DNA of 62,000 nucleotides from Symbiodinium natans (lineage: Eukaryota; Sar; Dinophyceae; Suessiales; Symbiodiniaceae), in the NCBI GenBank assembly GCA_905221605.1, contig CAJNDS010002812.1, positions 315,001 through 377,000 of the forward strand, read 5' to 3'. The position numbers and the translations under genes were made by a program. Of the stretch, positions 60,480 to 62,000 are shown one piece after another (the stretch's first letter is position 1; each line of letters starts with the position of its first letter). The notes below the pieces were generated by a model that did no database searches, was not told the DNA's origin, and saw nothing but the letters and a program-made list of their open reading frames with translations.

Positions 60480-60656
60480 CCTAAGCCCCAAGCCCGAAAC
60501 CCTAAACCCTAAACGCTAAACCCTAAACCCTCAACCCTCAACCCTAAACCCTAAACCCTCAACCCTAAACCCTCAACCCTAAACCCTAAACCCTAAACCC
60601 TAAACCCTAAACCCTAAACCCTAAACCCTAAACCCTAAACCCTAAACCCTACACCC
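60480..60656 (-). repeat. CCCTAAA array, about 24 units
   Basis: The left half mixes CCCTCAA with CCCTAAA and the right half is perfect, with CCCTACA at the end. Confidence 0.97.
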
Positions 60657-61071
60657 ACCCTCTGTCAGAGCGACCTTGCAACGTTAACTTCAAAGAGGAC
60701 AAGCACACCCGCAAATTCAAGCGCAAGTCCCCTGTTATAAATGAGCACAAGATTTTTTCTAGGTCTAGGTAGGGTTGAGGGTTTAGGGTTTCGGATCATG
60801 CTAATACCCAGCTGTTTTCAGCTTGGGCATGTCCACGTTGAAGAAGAGTTTAACTTAATAGAGATCGGGGTTGTGGGTGGAGGCCGCAAGATGTGCTTGC
60901 AGATAAGTTCAAGATGATCGGGTGTGTTGGGGACTTCGGGCCCCCCCAGCTTTTCGAAGTGTCGGGATCCCGCTGTTTTTTTTTTGGAGATTTTTTGTGC
61001 TTAGAGTAAGCCTTCGCCTTAAGATTTTCAAGGTACATCTCCCCTGATAGAAGACGACAAAAGGCTGTACC

Positions 61072-61210
61072 CAAAACTTTCAGGCCCTAAGCCCTAATTA
61101 CTAATTAAACCCTGGACCCTAAACCCTAAACCCTGCTTCGCAAAGAACCTGCAGGCCTACCCTAAACTTTTCGGCCCTAAGCCCTAATTAAACCCTGGAC
61201 CCTAGACTTA
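61072..61210 (+). repeat. Duplicated 40-bp segment around heptamer units
   Basis: TTTCAGGCCCTAAGCCCTAA with AACCCTGGACCCTA (61079-61115) recurs as TTTTCGGCCCTAAGCCCTAA with AACCCTGGACCCTA (61167-61204). The first copy has an extra CTAATTA. Confidence 0.8.
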
Positions 61211-61430
61211 GACCCTAGACCCTAGACCCTAAACCCTAAACCCTAAACCCTAAACCCTAAACCCTAAACCCTAAACCCTAAACCCTAAACCCTAAACCCT
61301 AAACCCTAAACCCTAAACCCTAAACCCTAAACCCTAAACCCTAAACCCTAAACCCTAAACCCTAAACCCTAAACCCTAAACCCTAAACCCTAAACCCTAA
61401 ACCCTAAACCCTAAACCCTAAACCCTAAAC
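61196..61430 (-). repeat. CCCTAAA array, about 29 perfect copies plus CCCTAGA margin
   Basis: The longest perfect C-strand array in the window. Its left margin holds three CCCTAGA units, and it ends in a GC-rich block. Confidence 0.98.
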
Positions 61431-61600
61431 TGGAGCGAGCTGCGGGCGCTGCGATAAGCAGCGGCGAGCGATACCGCGTGGCGACAGGCCCGCGGACGAG
61501 CCCGAGCCTTAGCCTGGCGAGGGCTCGGGGCCGTTGTGCGCGGCGAGCGCGGCCCACGCCTAGAAGCCAGCGTCAGTCTGGGCTCCAAAGAGAATTACCC
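61431..61600. other. GC-rich block between the terminal array and a minisatellite
   Basis: GCG-rich sequence with GGCGAGCG, GCGCGGCGAGCGCGG and CGAGGGCTCGGGG words. It contrasts with the balanced composition elsewhere. No RNA gene was recognised. Confidence 0.6.
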
Positions 61601-61627
61601 TAAACCTTATTAGGTTTTTAGTGACCC

Positions 61628-61995
61628 CGCACTGGTGCGTCCTCTCTTAAGGGGGTCGCCAGCTCTGAGCCTTTCTGGGCTTCTCCCGGACCCTTTCTGA
61701 GCCTTTTTGGGCTTTTCCCAGACCACTTCTGAGCCTTTTGAGCTGCCTGGACCATTTCTGAGCCCCGGACCATTTCTGAGCCTTTTTGGGTTCCTCCGGC
61801 TAGGCTTCTCCCGGACCACTTCTGAGCCGTTTTGGGCTGTCCCGGACAATTGCTGAGCTTGGCTTTACCGCACCATCTCCGAGCTTTTTATGGACAATTT
61901 CTGAGCTTTTTGGGCTGCTGCCGGACCAGTTCTGAGCCTTTTTGGGCTCCTCCCGGACTGTTTGAGCCTTTTTGGGCTTTTTCGGATCATGAAAC
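61628..61995 (-). repeat. Imperfect minisatellite, unit about 31 bp, about 12 copies to the window edge
   Basis: Each unit carries TTTCTGAGCCTTTTTGGG, then CTTCTCCCGGACC or a shortened form. Unit length varies through deletions. It gives an arginine/serine-rich minus frame (61610-61849) that is probably repeat-derived. The array may continue past the window end. Confidence 0.9.
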
Positions 61996-62000
61996 CATTT

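Noticed and set aside
61196-61430. True chromosome end at the long perfect array
   Set aside because: Unique GC-rich sequence and a minisatellite continue to its right, and similar arrays occur all over the window.

Overview
The window looks like nuclear DNA of a eukaryote, almost certainly a protist or alga. It is built from very many short internal arrays of the heptamer CCCTAAA/TTTAGGG, the telomere repeat of plants, green algae and several alveolates (for example Toxoplasma, Eimeria, chromerids). Telomere-like heptamers scattered inside chromosomes are a published feature of the repeat-rich segments of Eimeria tenella. The CAG arrays that mark Eimeria coding DNA are not seen here, so the lineage stays open. 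Nothing bacterial, organellar or viral was recognised, and no tRNA, rRNA or CRISPR was found.

There is no protein gene I can name. The long open frames come mostly from simple repeats: proline or glycine frames in C or G tracts, RE or LS frames in GA tracts, and GFI frames in a 9-base repeat. Others run through short palindromic elements. Three less repetitive open frames are listed with low confidence (36.1, 40.4 and 56.3 kb). Spliced exons could still be hidden.

Layout. Roughly 100 heptamer arrays of 3 to 38 copies lie along the whole window and switch orientation many times. Between them sit over 40 copies or fragments of short (about 60-150 bp) non-coding elements with inverted ends, resembling MITEs. 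I sort them into families A to L plus several singletons. One family A copy (42.8-43.2 kb) carries a second element with perfect 30-bp inverted ends and a flanking TA duplication. Other layers are long homopolymer tracts, T-run/G-run junctions, (GA)n and (TA)n microsatellites, and several minisatellites. The 36.0-37.2 kb and 41.7-42.8 kb stretches are almost free of heptamers. The right end (61.2-62.0 kb) has a 29-copy array, then a GC-rich block, then a roughly 31-bp minisatellite.

How the parts relate. The heptamer arrays repeatedly sit inside or cut off other repeats: within family I, at the edge of family J, and in the middle of a CTACCA repeat. One array is flanked by a 35-bp direct duplication. 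Several arrays have drifted into locally uniform variants (CCCGCAA, TTAGGGC, TTTATAGGG, TTTCACGG). I read this as continuing insertion or addition of telomere-type repeats at internal sites, with local amplification, acting on a background of small mobile palindromes. Families were grouped and compared by eye; copy counts and identities are hand estimates.
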